Positions 52,190 to 62,400 of a stretch of DNA of 64,000 nt are shown here, one piece after another. Made by a program: the position numbers and the translations under genes. Numbering within the stretch: position 1 is the first letter of the stretch; every line of letters begins with the position of its first letter. Below the pieces are notes generated by a model that worked only from the letters and a program-made list of their open reading frames with translations, did not search any database and was not told the DNA's origin. The DNA is from Elephas maximus indicus. Lineage: Eukaryota; Chordata; Mammalia; Proboscidea; Elephantidae. The stretch spans positions 51,549,093-51,613,092 of the forward strand of contig NC_064821.1 of NCBI RefSeq assembly GCF_024166365.1, written 5' to 3'.

Positions 52190-55100
52190 TTGTTTCTATC
52201 TTTTTGTTATTGTGAACAGTGCAGCAATGAACATGAGTGTGCATATATCTACTCATGTGATGGCTCTTATTTCTCTGGGATATATTCCAAGGAGTGGGAT
52301 TGCTGGGTCATATGGTACTTCTATTTCTAGCTTTTTAAGGAAGTGCCAAATCTATTTCCAAAGTGGCTGTACCACTTTACATTCCCACCAGCAGTGTATA
52401 AGTGTTCTAGTCTCTCCACAACCTCTCCAACATTTATTATTTTGTGTTTTTTGGATTAATGCTAGCCTTGTTGGGGTGAGATGGTAACTAATTGTAGTTT
52501 TGATTTGCATTTCTCTAATGGCTAATGATTGTGAGCATTTCCTCATGTGTCTGTTAGCTGCCTGAATGTCTTCTTTGTAGAAGTGCCGGTTTTTTAATTG
52601 GTTTAGTTGTCTTTTTGTTGTTGAGGTTTTGCAGTATCTTGTAGGTTTTAGAGATTAGAACCTGACCGGATATGTTGTAGCCAAAATTTTTTTCCCCGTC
52701 TGTAGGTTGTCTTATTACTCTTTTGGTGAAGTCTTTTGATGAGCAGAAGTGTTTCATTTTTTAGGAGCTCCCAGTTATCTAGTTTCTCTTCTGGTGTTTG
52801 TGCATTGTTAGTTATGGTTTGTTTTCTGTTTATGCCATGTATTAGGGCTCCTAGCATTGTCCCTATTTTTTTCTTCCATGATCTTTCTCATTTTAGATTT
52901 TGTATTTAGGTCTTTGATACACTTTGAGTTAGTTTTTATACGTGGTGTGAGGTATGGGTTTTGTATCATTTTTTTGCACGTGGATATCCAGTTATGCCTG
53001 CACCATTTGTTGAAGAGACCGTGTTTTCCCCACTTAACGGACTTTGGGCCTTTGTCAAATATCAGCTGCTCACAGATGGATGAATTTAAGTCTGGATTCT
53101 CAATTCTGTTCCATTGGTCTTTGTATCTGTTGTTGTATGAGCACCAAGCTGTTCTGACTACTGTGGCAATATAATAGGTTCTAACATTCAGTAGTGTAAG
53201 GCCTCCCAGTGAGGCCTCCCACTTTGTTCTTCTTCTTCAGTAATGCTTTACTTATCTGGGGCCTCTTCCCTTCCCATATGAAGATGGTGTTTTGTTTCTC
53301 CAGCTCATTAAAAAATGTCATTGGAATTTGGATTGGGATTGCATTGTATCTGTAGATCGCTTTGGGTAGAATTGACATTTTCACAGTGTTGAGTCTTCCT
53401 ATCCATGGGCAAGGTATGTTTTTCCACTTATGTAGGTCTCTTTTGGTTTCTTCCAGTAGTGTCTTTTAGTTTTCTTTGTATAGGTCTTTTACGTCTTTGA
53501 TTAGATTTATTCCTAACTATTTTATCTTCTTGGGGGCTGTTGTAAATGGCATTGATTTGGTGATTTCCTCTTCAAAGTTCTTTTTTGTTGGTGTAGAGGA
53601 ATCCAACTGATTTTTGTATGTTTATCTTGTATCCTGATACTTTGCTGAAATTTTCTATTAGTTCCAGTAGGTTTCCTGTAAATTCTTTGGGGTTTTCTGT
53701 GTATAAGATCGTATCATCTTCAAATAGGGATACTTTTACTTCTTCCTTACCAATTTGGATGCCCTTTATTTCTTTTTCTTGCCTTTATTGTTCTGGCTAG
53801 GACCTCCAGCACAGTGTTGAATAAGAGTGGTGATAAAGGGCATCCTTGTCTGGTTCCCATTCTCAAGGGGAATGCTTTCAGACCCTCTCCATTTAGGATG
53901 ATGTTGGCTGTTGGCTTTGTATAAAAGCCCTTTATTACGTTGAGGAATTTCCATTCTATTCCTATTTTGCTGAGGGTTTTTGTTATGAATGGGTATTGGA
54001 CTTTGTCAAAGGCCTTTTCTGCATCAATTGATAGGATCATGTGGTTCTTATCTTTTGTTTTATTTATATGATGGATTACACATTGATTGTTTTTCTAATG
54101 TTGAACTATCCCTGCATACCTGGTATGAATCCCACTTGGTCATGGTGAATTATTTTTTTGATATGTTGTTAATTTCTATTGGCTAGAATTTTGTTGAGCA
54201 TTTTTGCATTTATGTTCATGAGGAGTATTGGTCTGTAACTTTCTTTTTTTGTGGTGTCTTTACATGGTTTTAGTATCAGGGTTATACTGGCTTCATAGAA
54301 TGAGTTTCGAGAGTATTCCATCCTTTTCTATGCTCTGAAATATTTGGTAGACTTCTCCAGTAAAGCTGCCAGGGTTTTTTTTGTTGTTGTTGGGAGTTTT
54401 TTAATTACCTCTTTAATCTCTTCTTTTATTGTAGGTTATTTAGTTCTAGTTCTGTTTGTTAGTTTAGATAGGTAGTGTGTTTCTAGAAATTTGTCCATTT
54501 CCTCTAGGTTTTCAAATTTGTTGGAGTATAATTTTTCATAGTATTCTGTTATGATTCTTTTAATTTCAGTTGCATGTGTTGTGATACCATCCATCTCATT
54601 TCTTATTCGGATTATTTGCTTCCTCACCTGTTTTTTTTTTTTTTTGTCAGCTTGGCCAATGGCTTATCAATTTTGTTGATCTTTTCAAAGAACCAGCTTT
54701 TGGTCTTGTTAATCTTTCAATTGTTTTTCTATTCTCTATTTCATTTATTTCTGTTCTAATTTTTATTATTTCCTTTCTTCTGGTGCCTGTGGGCTTCTTT
54801 TGCTGCTTTCTGTTTGTTTGACTTACAGGATTAAAGCTTTGATTTGGGCCCTTCTTTTTGGATGTGTGCATTTATTGCTATAAATTGACCTCTGAGCACT
54901 GCTTTTGCTGTGCTCCCAAGGTTCTGGCAGGATGTGTTTTCATTCTTATTTGAGTCTGTGAATTTCTTTATTCCATCCTTAATTTCTTCTATAACCCAGT
55001 AGTTTTTGAGCAAGGTGTTGTTCAATTTCCATCCACTTGATTTTTTTTTTCCTTGTTTTTTCTGTTATTGATTTCTATTTTTATGGCTTTATGTTCAGAA

Positions 55101-55774
55101 AAGATCCTTTGTAATATTTCAGTGTTTTGCATTCTGTTAAGGCTTACTTTATGGCCTAATATGTGGTTTATTCTGGAGAATGTTCCATGTGCATTGGAAA
55201 AGAAAGTATACTTGGCTGCTGTTGGATGGAGTGTTCTGTATATGTCTATGAGGTCAAGTTGGTTGATTTAGGTGTTTAGTTCTTCCGTGTCTTTATTGAG
55301 CCTCTTTCTGAGTGTTCTGTCCTCCACCAAAAGTGGTGTGTTAAAGTATCCTACTATTATTGTGGAGCTAATTCTCTTTTCAGTGCTGTTAGAGTTTGTT
55401 TTACGCATTTCGGAGCCCTGTCATTGGGTGCATAAATATTTATTGCAGTTATGTCCTCCTGGTGTATTGACTCTTTAATCATTACATAGTATCCTTCTTT
55501 ATCCTTTGTGGTGGATTTTGCTTTAAATTCTATTTTGTCAGAGATTAATATTGCCACTCCTGCTCTTTTTTGATTGTTGTTTGCTTAATATATTTTTTCC
55601 ATCCTTTGAGTTTTAGTTTGTGTCTTTTAGGTGTGTCTTTTGTAGGCAGCATATAAGTCTATAGACTGATCATGCTGTTTTAATTCATTCTTCCACTCTC
55701 TGCCTCTTTATTGGTGCATTTAGTCAGTTTACATTCAGCATAATTATTGATAGGTATGGGTTTAGTGCTGCCAT
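52190..55774 (-). pseudogene. L1 ORF2 relic (endonuclease and reverse transcriptase)
   Basis: The endonuclease part near 55360-55560 has AILISDKIEF and ITAINIYAPND. The reverse-transcriptase part at 53747-54040 has [13 protein letters not shown] and [16 protein letters not shown]. The catalytic FADD-type motif appears as F-E-D-D near 53715-53735, replacing the usual Ala. Many stops and shifts break the frame. The C-terminal part ends with [20 protein letters not shown] near 52360-52430. Confidence 0.88.
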
Positions 55775-56209
55775 TTTGATGTATTTTTTGTGTGTGTTGT
55801 TAACAGTTTCTTTGTTTCACTTAATTTTCTGTGCTGAGTCATTCTTCTTTATGTATTTTCATTGTTTTTGATTTTGTATTTGCTGAGTCTTTATGTTTTT
55901 CTTGTTTTTTATTTTGATGTGTAGGATTGTTCATTTCCTTATTTTTTTTTTACCTCTATTTTTCTATGTTTAAATCAGTCTTATATTTCTTGATATCGCC
56001 TTGACTTCCTCTTCAAATGAAAGTTCTGTGACTACATTTTTTAGTCCCTCTTTTTTGTTTTAATGTCGTCTTTTACATATTGATGTCTCTGTTTCCCTAT
56101 TTCTAGTGTTTTAGCTTTGATTTATTTTTGTGACTTCCCTATCTGGGTTGATATCTGGTTGTTCTGTCCTGTGTTCTAGTCTTGGGTTGTTATATGATGT
56201 ATTGATTTT

Positions 56210-57325
56210 CTAACCGGAGAACTCCTTTAGTGTTTCTTGTAATTTGGGTTTGGTTTTTACCAATTTCCTAAGCTTCTCTTTATCTAGAAATGCCCTTATT
56301 TCACTGTCATATTTGAGAGACAGTTTTGCTGGATATATAATTCTTGGCTGGCAGTTTTTTTCCTCCAAGGCTTTATATATGTCATCCCATTGCCTTCTTG
56401 CCTGCATGGTTTCTGCTGAGTAGTCAGAATTAAGTTTTATTGACTCTCCTTTGTAGATGACTTTTCGTTTATTCCTAAAACAAAAACAAAAAACTGTTGC
56501 CGTTGAGTCAATTCCAACTCATAGCAACCCTATAGGACAGAGTAGAACTGCCCCATAGGGTTTCCAAGGAGCACCCAGTGGATTTGAACTGTCAACCTTT
56601 TGGTTAGCAGCCATAGCTCTTAACCACTACGCCACCAGGCATAGCTGCTCTTAAAATTCTCTATTTGTCTTTGGTTTTGGCAAGTTTGATTATAATATGT
56701 CTTGGTGACTTTCTTTTGGGATCTACCCTGCGTGGGGTTCAGTGAGCCTCTTGGATAGATATCTTCTCATCTTTCATATCAGGGAAGTTTTCTGCCAACA
56801 AATCTTCAACAATTCTCTCTGTATTTTCTGTTATCCCCCCCGTTCTGGCACTCCAGTCACTTGTAGGTTATTCCTCTTGGTAGAGTCCCACATAATTCTT
56901 AGGGTTTCTTCATTTTTCGAAATTCTTTTGTCTGATTTTTCCTCAAATAAATTGGTGTCAAGTGCTTTGTCTTCAATTTCACTAATTCTGACTTCCATTG
57001 CCTCAATTCTGTTCCTGTGGCTTTCTATTGAGTTGTCTAATTCTGAAATTTTATTGTTAATCTTTTGGATTGCTGTTTGCTGTCTCTCTATAGATTCTTG
57101 CAGTCTGTTAAATTTGTCATTATGCTCTTGTGTAACCTTCCTAAGTTCCTCTGTTGCTTTGTCTGTGTGTTCCTTGGCTTGGTCTGCATTTTGCCTGATC
57201 TCTTTCCTTATCTCACGAAGAGCTCTGTATATTAATCTTTTGAATTCTGCCTCTGGTAATTCCAAGACCTTTTCCTCCATGAGGTTTGTTGGTTCTTTGT
57301 TTTGATCACTTGTTGAAGCCTTCAT
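56210..57325 (-). pseudogene. L1 ORF1 relic (RNA-binding chaperone), split by a SINE
   Basis: From 57325 the frame codes an L1 ORF1 protein: a long heptad-rich coiled coil (TDKATEELRKV... to ...EIEDKALDTN) leading to the RRM start NLQVTGVPE. A G-run at about 56837-56843 shifts the frame. A minus Afrotherian SINE (56478-56643) then interrupts it, and the C-terminal domain resumes (ARRQWDDIYKALEEKNCQPR, ...LQETLKEFSG) to a stop at 56210. Without the SINE it is about 950 nt, the usual ORF1 size. Confidence 0.85.
56478..56643 (-). mobile_element. Afrotherian SINE inside L1 ORF1
   Basis: It begins CAAAAACAAAAAACTGTTGC and ends CACTACGCCACCAGGCATAG on the plus strand. A young, near-consensus copy that postdates the L1. 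Confidence 0.92.
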
Positions 57326-57820
57326 GGTTTGCCTGTTTATGTGGTTTGATATACATAAATATATTTATTTTATGTTTATTTACTGTGTCCTAGCTTCTTG
57401 TTTTGTATTATATGCCAAAATAGGCTGGTCATGTGAGCTACTTTGATTATTCGCATCTTTGAAGCTCTCACATCTTGTCACCAGGTGGTTAGAGTTAGGA
57501 CTAGGTATGTGAGCCCAGGAGTCCATCTACTTTTCTTGTATGGATTCAGCTCAGGTGTTCAGGTTGTTGGTCACTGAGTGTGTGGTGCAGGCTCTCACCT
57601 ACAGTCCTGGATGGGCAGGGCTACATAGGGGTGATTGGAGTAGGCCCAGGTATCTGGCTGCTGTAGGGGGTTATATGCTAAGAAAGGTAGGTGGCTGATG
57701 GCTGCCCCTGAGAGCCTGGGTGGAAGGCGTGTCTGTGTTCTCTAGAGCGCATAGGAGGCTGGGTTTTGCAGCCCAACTTTGGGAACCCAATGCTGTTGGC
57801 TAAGGTCTAGGGGGCGCCCC

Positions 57821-59677
57821 ATGGGACAGATGGGTGACATGTACTGCCTCCATTTCACAGATAAGGAGACTGAGGTTCAAATATATGAACGGGTGTAATT
57901 CCTGAACCAGAATCCAGGTCTCCTACTCCCAGTTCAGTGTCCTGCAGTCCCCTGCTGCCTGGGCCTTCGCTATCCCCTGGCCTCTGTCTGACACATCAAA
58001 TGCTCTTTGGGAAGAGCAGGGCAGCTCCCTTGGGCTAGAGCACTATATCAAGAGTCTAGGGGCTCAGAAGGTCCCTGGCTGGTGAAAACAGTTAAGCACT
58101 TGACTACTAGCTAAAAGGTTGGCAGTTCGAACACACCCAGAGGCACCTCAGAAGACAGGCCTGGAGATGTGGTTCCAGAAGGTCACAGTCTTGAAAACTC
58201 TATGGAGCAGGTCTACTCTGTACATGTGGGGTTGCCACGAGTCAGAATGGACTCAACAGCAACTAACAACAAGGGCTTAGCTCCTTGCCTCTTGCCCAGC
58301 TAGGGAAGGTCACACTGCCCAGGCAATTCTAGATTCTGGCCCCTCCCTCCTCTGTTTCACTCAGGCCCCTCCCATGCTCCCAGCTTTTCTTCCTCTCCTG
58401 AGCAATACCTGAAAATCCTAGCCTGTCCGTGGTCATCAGAAACCTCCCCCAGAGCCCTCAGACAAGCCTTTTGTGCTGACCATGAGTCATGGCCCCTCCT
58501 CCTGGGGCCTGCTGGGAAGGGAAGGGCCAGGCTAGGCCAGGCTCTGCTGGAGCTTTTCTGACATTAGGCCTCTCTAGGGCTGGGTGAGTGTGTCCTCCCC
58601 ACTACAAACATGGGGAAACCAAAGAGGTTTAGTCTTATGTGGGTTTCTTTTTCCAGGGGCTTAAGAGAAGTGATCAAATGGTGCTAAGTTTCTTAAATAT
58701 TTATAAAGTAAAAGCGGCAGTGTCATGCAGAGGGAATTGCATGTCTTTGAGGATCCGCTGTTTGTCCAGGTAATACTCTTCTTCCCTGAGAAATGGCATG
58801 ATTTTGGTTTTAGCCAGGTGTGCATTCCGTATTACAGGCTTTTCTAGCTCTAGGAGCAATCTGTATTGTAGAGGTGCTACAGACCCGCAAGGTTCCCCCC
58901 AGGCCAGTCACCCGCCTGTGTCTCAGCCTTCCATCTATATGTCATTTGCTCCCTAATAAACAGGCTCTGCAGAGCCAGGAAACATCCAGTACTAGAGACC
59001 TGTGCATGCACAGTCTAGATGCAGGAACCAGAGCCACCATGAGATCACTTGGAAGTGAAGATTATTTCTGCAATTAAAAGTCAACAGTGGGAGAGATCAG
59101 ACACTGATTTTCTTGAGGAAGGAATCCCTGGGTGGTGCAAACGGTTAACATTAACACACTTGGCTGCTAACCAAAAGCTTTGAGGTTTGAGTCCATCAGA
59201 GGTACCTTGGAAGAAAGGCCTGGTGATCTACTTCCAAAAAGTCAGCCATTGAAAACCCCATAGAGCACAGTTCTACTCTGACACACGTGGGGTCGCCATG
59301 AGTCTCAATTGACTTGATGGCAACTGTTTTTTTGTTTTGTTGAGAAAAGTGGTGATGTGAGTTACCTTCTCTCTGCCTTCTTCCATGTTGTCCTCTCTTA
59401 GGCTAAAAGTTGGGGCATCAGGACTGCCCTGGCTGGCCGTGTGGCCTTTGGTGGGTCCCGTCCCCTCTGTGGCCTAGGTTTTCCTGTGAGATGGAGGGGG
59501 CAGAGGTTAGCTCTTAAGGTAAAGATCAGATTTCATCCCCTGCCCCAGAACTCACTCTGCCTACCTCCCAGCCTCTTGTCCCCGCTCCAGTCTCCTCTTG
59601 CCTTCCACACTAGCCATACTGGCTTCTTTTCCCTTCCCAGAATGTGCCATTTTCCCTTCTGTTACCAATTGCCAATC
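57821..59677. other. AGTRAP intron 1, between L1 and ERV
   Basis: 57840-57900 is a MIR/L2-like piece. 58071-58273 is a plus older-subfamily SINE (TTGACTACTAGCTAAAAGGT). 59123-59341 is a plus older-subfamily SINE (TTGGCTGCTAACCAAAAGCT). The rest is unique sequence without a recognised exon. Confidence 0.65.
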
Positions 59678-60339
59678 TGACACAAAGGGTCCTTGCCTTT
59701 TCCCGAGTAAGAATACATGCAAAAGACAAACTTTATCTTCAGCAAGCTTTATTTTGCTTGAGTCAAGCAAAAGGAGTCAGCAGGGATCTGAGCCTCTCCA
59801 AAAGACTGACTTGAGAAGGGAAGCAAGGCTAGGGCTTATATTGGTTCGATGGAGACAATAACCCACCCAACCCAGTGCTTATATTGGTTCGATGGAGACA
59901 ATAGAGTAATGAATATTTAGTGGGCTTCTTTCAAGGGGTGGGCACTTCTCAGAATGGCAGTTCATGTTAATTAGGTTGCACTGTACATCTGGAATCAAAG
60001 ATGGTACCTGCTTATATTGAAGATGGAGTCCTCTCAGCAGCCCTTGGCATCACTTATTATGGGATATAGCACAAGCACACTGATCTTTGGCACTATATCA
60101 CCATCTTCAGAGGGCTAAGGAAGGTTAAACAGCGGTCACGCTTTGTTCTTTTGCACACACGGGAGCCTGTAAAGGGGGAAAAGACTAGAAAAACACTAAG
60201 AAGGAGATAGTAGTAATTCACGGGTTGTTTCAGCCTTATCTCATGTTGACAGGGTGTAGTTCCTGTTTATCCAACTTCTAGATGGTAATCTTTTAGCAGC
60301 TCTTTTGTTCTACCAGCACAGTTAACACTATCTGTCTCA
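59678..60339 (-). mobile_element. 3' LTR of a gammaretrovirus-like ERV
   Basis: The provirus lies on the minus strand. The LTR is about 662 bp, from TGAGACAGATAG (minus 5' end, at 60339) to TTTGTGTCA (minus 3' end, at 59678), with TG...CA ends. Read on the minus strand, two copies of a CCAATATAAGC promoter core precede AATAAAGCTTGCTGAAG (plus 59737-59753), a standard U3-R-U5 order. A polypurine tract (TTAGGGGGGAG on the minus strand, plus 60340-60350) sits exactly at the LTR edge. Confidence 0.75.
59834..59903 (-). promoter_or_regulatory. Duplicated promoter core in the ERV LTR
   Basis: Two identical 27-bp copies (59834-59860 and 59877-59903), period 43 bp, each with CCAAT and TATAA-like sequence on the minus strand. 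Direct repeats in U3 are a familiar feature of gammaretroviral LTRs; here the repeat covers the core promoter. Confidence 0.8.
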
Positions 60340-60350
60340 CTCCCCCCTAA

Positions 60351-60620
60351 GAGATTTCATACTCATGATGCTTTATGAGGGTGGAGGGGTGGAGGTCTCT
60401 TCTTCTGTAACTTCTTCAAGCTGACACCGGGTTGTTGGCCTGCCTAGCAGAGTAGAAATCTCTCCCTATCTGGTCTAAAGTTTTGTAAGGTCTCACTTTC
60501 AGTAATGGGCTGGAAACCCTGCATCATCTTGGAATTGTTGTAACCTAGAGGACACAAATGAGAAGCTTGAGGAGACAAGGCCCAAAAATCAGAAGTATAG
60601 CAACTAAAAAAAAAAGGGGC
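60351..60620 (-). pseudogene. ERV env remnant (transmembrane-subunit tail)
   Basis: On the minus strand at about 60540-60610 the frame reads a hydrophobic run with F-G-P-C-L-L, the membrane-anchor pattern of gammaretroviral TM proteins, followed by a stop and a broken cytoplasmic tail leading into the polypurine tract. Only the C-terminal part is left, so it cannot make an envelope protein. Confidence 0.55.
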
Positions 60621-61209
60621 CTAAAAAGGGTGTGAAACCAAGTAATAGAGGGAAATGCCTCCCACACTGTCCACCAAATATCTTGGCCTCCCCCTCTTTT
60701 GTTTTTCAATCTCACACTGTTCTTTTCTTTACATTCTGTATGTCTCTGTCTCTTTTCTTATGGGCTCTCTCCTTCTCATGCCCTCACTTTCTAGAACTCT
60801 CTCCAGTCTCACGTTCTAGCCCTCTCTAATCTTTGTCTCTTTTTTGTCTCTCTCACTCATTCTCTTCTCTATCTCCCTGTATCACTTTCTGATCCAGTCT
60901 TTTTGTTTACTTTAGTCTCACTTTTTCTTCACTAACCTGTATAGGGGCCATAGGCTGTGGGCTACATGGGGTATGAAGGGGCACCAATATCTTAGGAGCC
61001 TGACAAATGCCTGTGGTTGTTTCACAGTTTCTGGGCGGGGGTCGGCTTAGACCTTATCACCGCTTCAAGCATCATTCCCGTCTTACCTGACCAGATAACA
61101 CTCAAGTACTTGACAGACAAGCCAGGCCCCTGTATTTTTGTTTGTTTACTGCCCATCTCTGTGACTTGAGGTGCGTGACTATCTCACCAGCTGCAGTCTG
61201 GTCCTCTGT
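60621..61209 (-). other. ERV interior, deleted region with CT-rich stretch
   Basis: The sequence between the env tail and the gag piece is only about 0.6 kb, so pol and most of env are missing. 60690-60920 is pyrimidine-rich low-complexity sequence (TCTCTC, CTTTCT blocks). The remainder has no recognised domain. Confidence 0.5.
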
Positions 61210-61467
61210 CTAATTTCTGGAGTTTTTTAGGATATCTATAGAGCTTTGTCCTATGAAGATGATATTAACCATTCGTTGATTTTCAGTAACATCAGGATCT
61301 ATGTCAGTGTGTCTCTGGAAGGCCTGAAAAATTCTTTCAAGAAACTCAGAGGGGCTTTCTTTAGGTCCCTGAATTACTTCGTAAATTTTTAAGAGGTTTT
61401 TCTGTTTTTGTACCCCACTTTGAAGGCCTTTTAGTAAGCACTTTCTATAATGCCTCAGCCTACTCAT
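61210..61467 (-). pseudogene. ERV gag remnant (capsid C-terminal region)
   Basis: An 85-codon minus-strand frame contains the gag major-homology-region pattern Q-G-P-x-E-S-P-x-x-F-L-E-R followed by a downstream F-I-x-Q-S segment. This places it in the gammaretrovirus-like (class I) group. The frame is closed on both sides by stops. Matrix and nucleocapsid parts are not clearly readable. It is a dead fragment. Confidence 0.7.
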
Positions 61468-62400
61468 GTCCTCCTTTGAATACTAGTCCCACTCTGGATC
61501 AATTCTAGGGACTGCATTATTGGCTGGCAATTTGTCAGGATTTTGGGGGTTTTATTGGTCTAACAAATTTTCTATTTACTAAATGCTAATAGAAAAAAGA
61601 TAAGAGTGGAAAGTCTTTTGTGTTCTGTTTGATTGGCTTTATGTGAAAAGTTCTCTAAAAGATAATTTTTAGGATTGTCTCATCTATTGTCTTTATCTCA
61701 GGGCTCAATTGAAGTGTCTTTGTGAGTCCTTGTGAGCCCAGCTCCAGCTGGGTTACATTCTCTATGCTCGAGGACAGGAACACATCAGTGATCAATACCT
61801 GGACTTAGTTGAGCTCCTAGGTGGTGGCCACTGCAGACTCTTTAAACTCACGGTGCTGGCTTTCCACCGGATATCATCTGGTTCTTCACTAGGATCTTAA
61901 GTAAGAGCAAAGTTCTCATCAACTGCAAACTCAATGTACATCAACATTTTAGTCTGAGGCTTTTCTTTTACCTTTTAAGTATGTAAAACAATAGAGGATA
62001 AATTTTATTGTGTCTAATACTATCAGGACTATCCCTTGCAGTAGTGACCTAGCTCATGTACTTATTTTTGCTAGTAACCAACCCAGTAAATCTGGTGTTT
62101 ATAAGGGTATTACAGTGTGTAACCAAGTAGCTTGTTGTCCAATTCTATGTGTTCTACTTTTCTTGTGTTATTTAACAAGAGGTATTTGTTACAGCACAGA
62201 CTATACTTTTCTTGGATCAATAAATAAAAATCTAAGGCTATTCTGTTATTTCATGTCACCTTGGCTTAATGAGGCCAGAGATCACTGTTGTGTTTCCATC
62301 CCACTAGCAACTTTGTCTGTTATTTGTCCCATAGTGGTTGATAAATTTCTTAAAGATTTCTCCAATTCAAATATACTGTAAATTGGAATTAAAATTACCC
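61468..62400 (-). other. Probable 5' part of the ERV, decayed
   Basis: By position this should hold the rest of gag and the leader. Short minus-strand frames (around 61700-61950) are acidic and proline-containing, as in a pre-capsid gag region, but no domain is certain. Confidence 0.3.

Larger units (their letters stand above)
51712..57820 (-). mobile_element. Nearly full-length L1, inactive
   Basis: Reading on the minus strand: a 5' UTR (about 57820-57326), ORF1 (57325 to about 56210), a spacer of about 436 bp, ORF2 (ATG at 55774 to about 52190) and a 3' UTR ending near 51712. ORF1 and ORF2 are both broken. The total is about 6.1 kb including a 165-bp SINE. It lies antisense in AGTRAP intron 1. 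It is the youngest-looking L1 in the window, since both UTRs are still recognisable. Confidence 0.88.

Noticed and set aside
52190-57325. Reverse transcriptase, endonuclease and coiled-coil frames as host genes
   Set aside because: They are pieces of one L1 in order, broken by stops, a frameshift and a SINE.
58640-58790. Possible AGTRAP exon 2 (a CAG/GTAATA donor-like site)
   Set aside because: The translation upstream does not resemble the AGTRAP membrane helix and has stops.
59834-59903. CRISPR-like repeat
   Set aside because: Only two copies with a 16-bp gap, inside a mammalian LTR. It is a promoter duplication.
62010-62381. 123-codon plus-strand frame with many cysteines
   Set aside because: It runs antisense to the probable ERV, has no recognised domain and no promoter or splice context.
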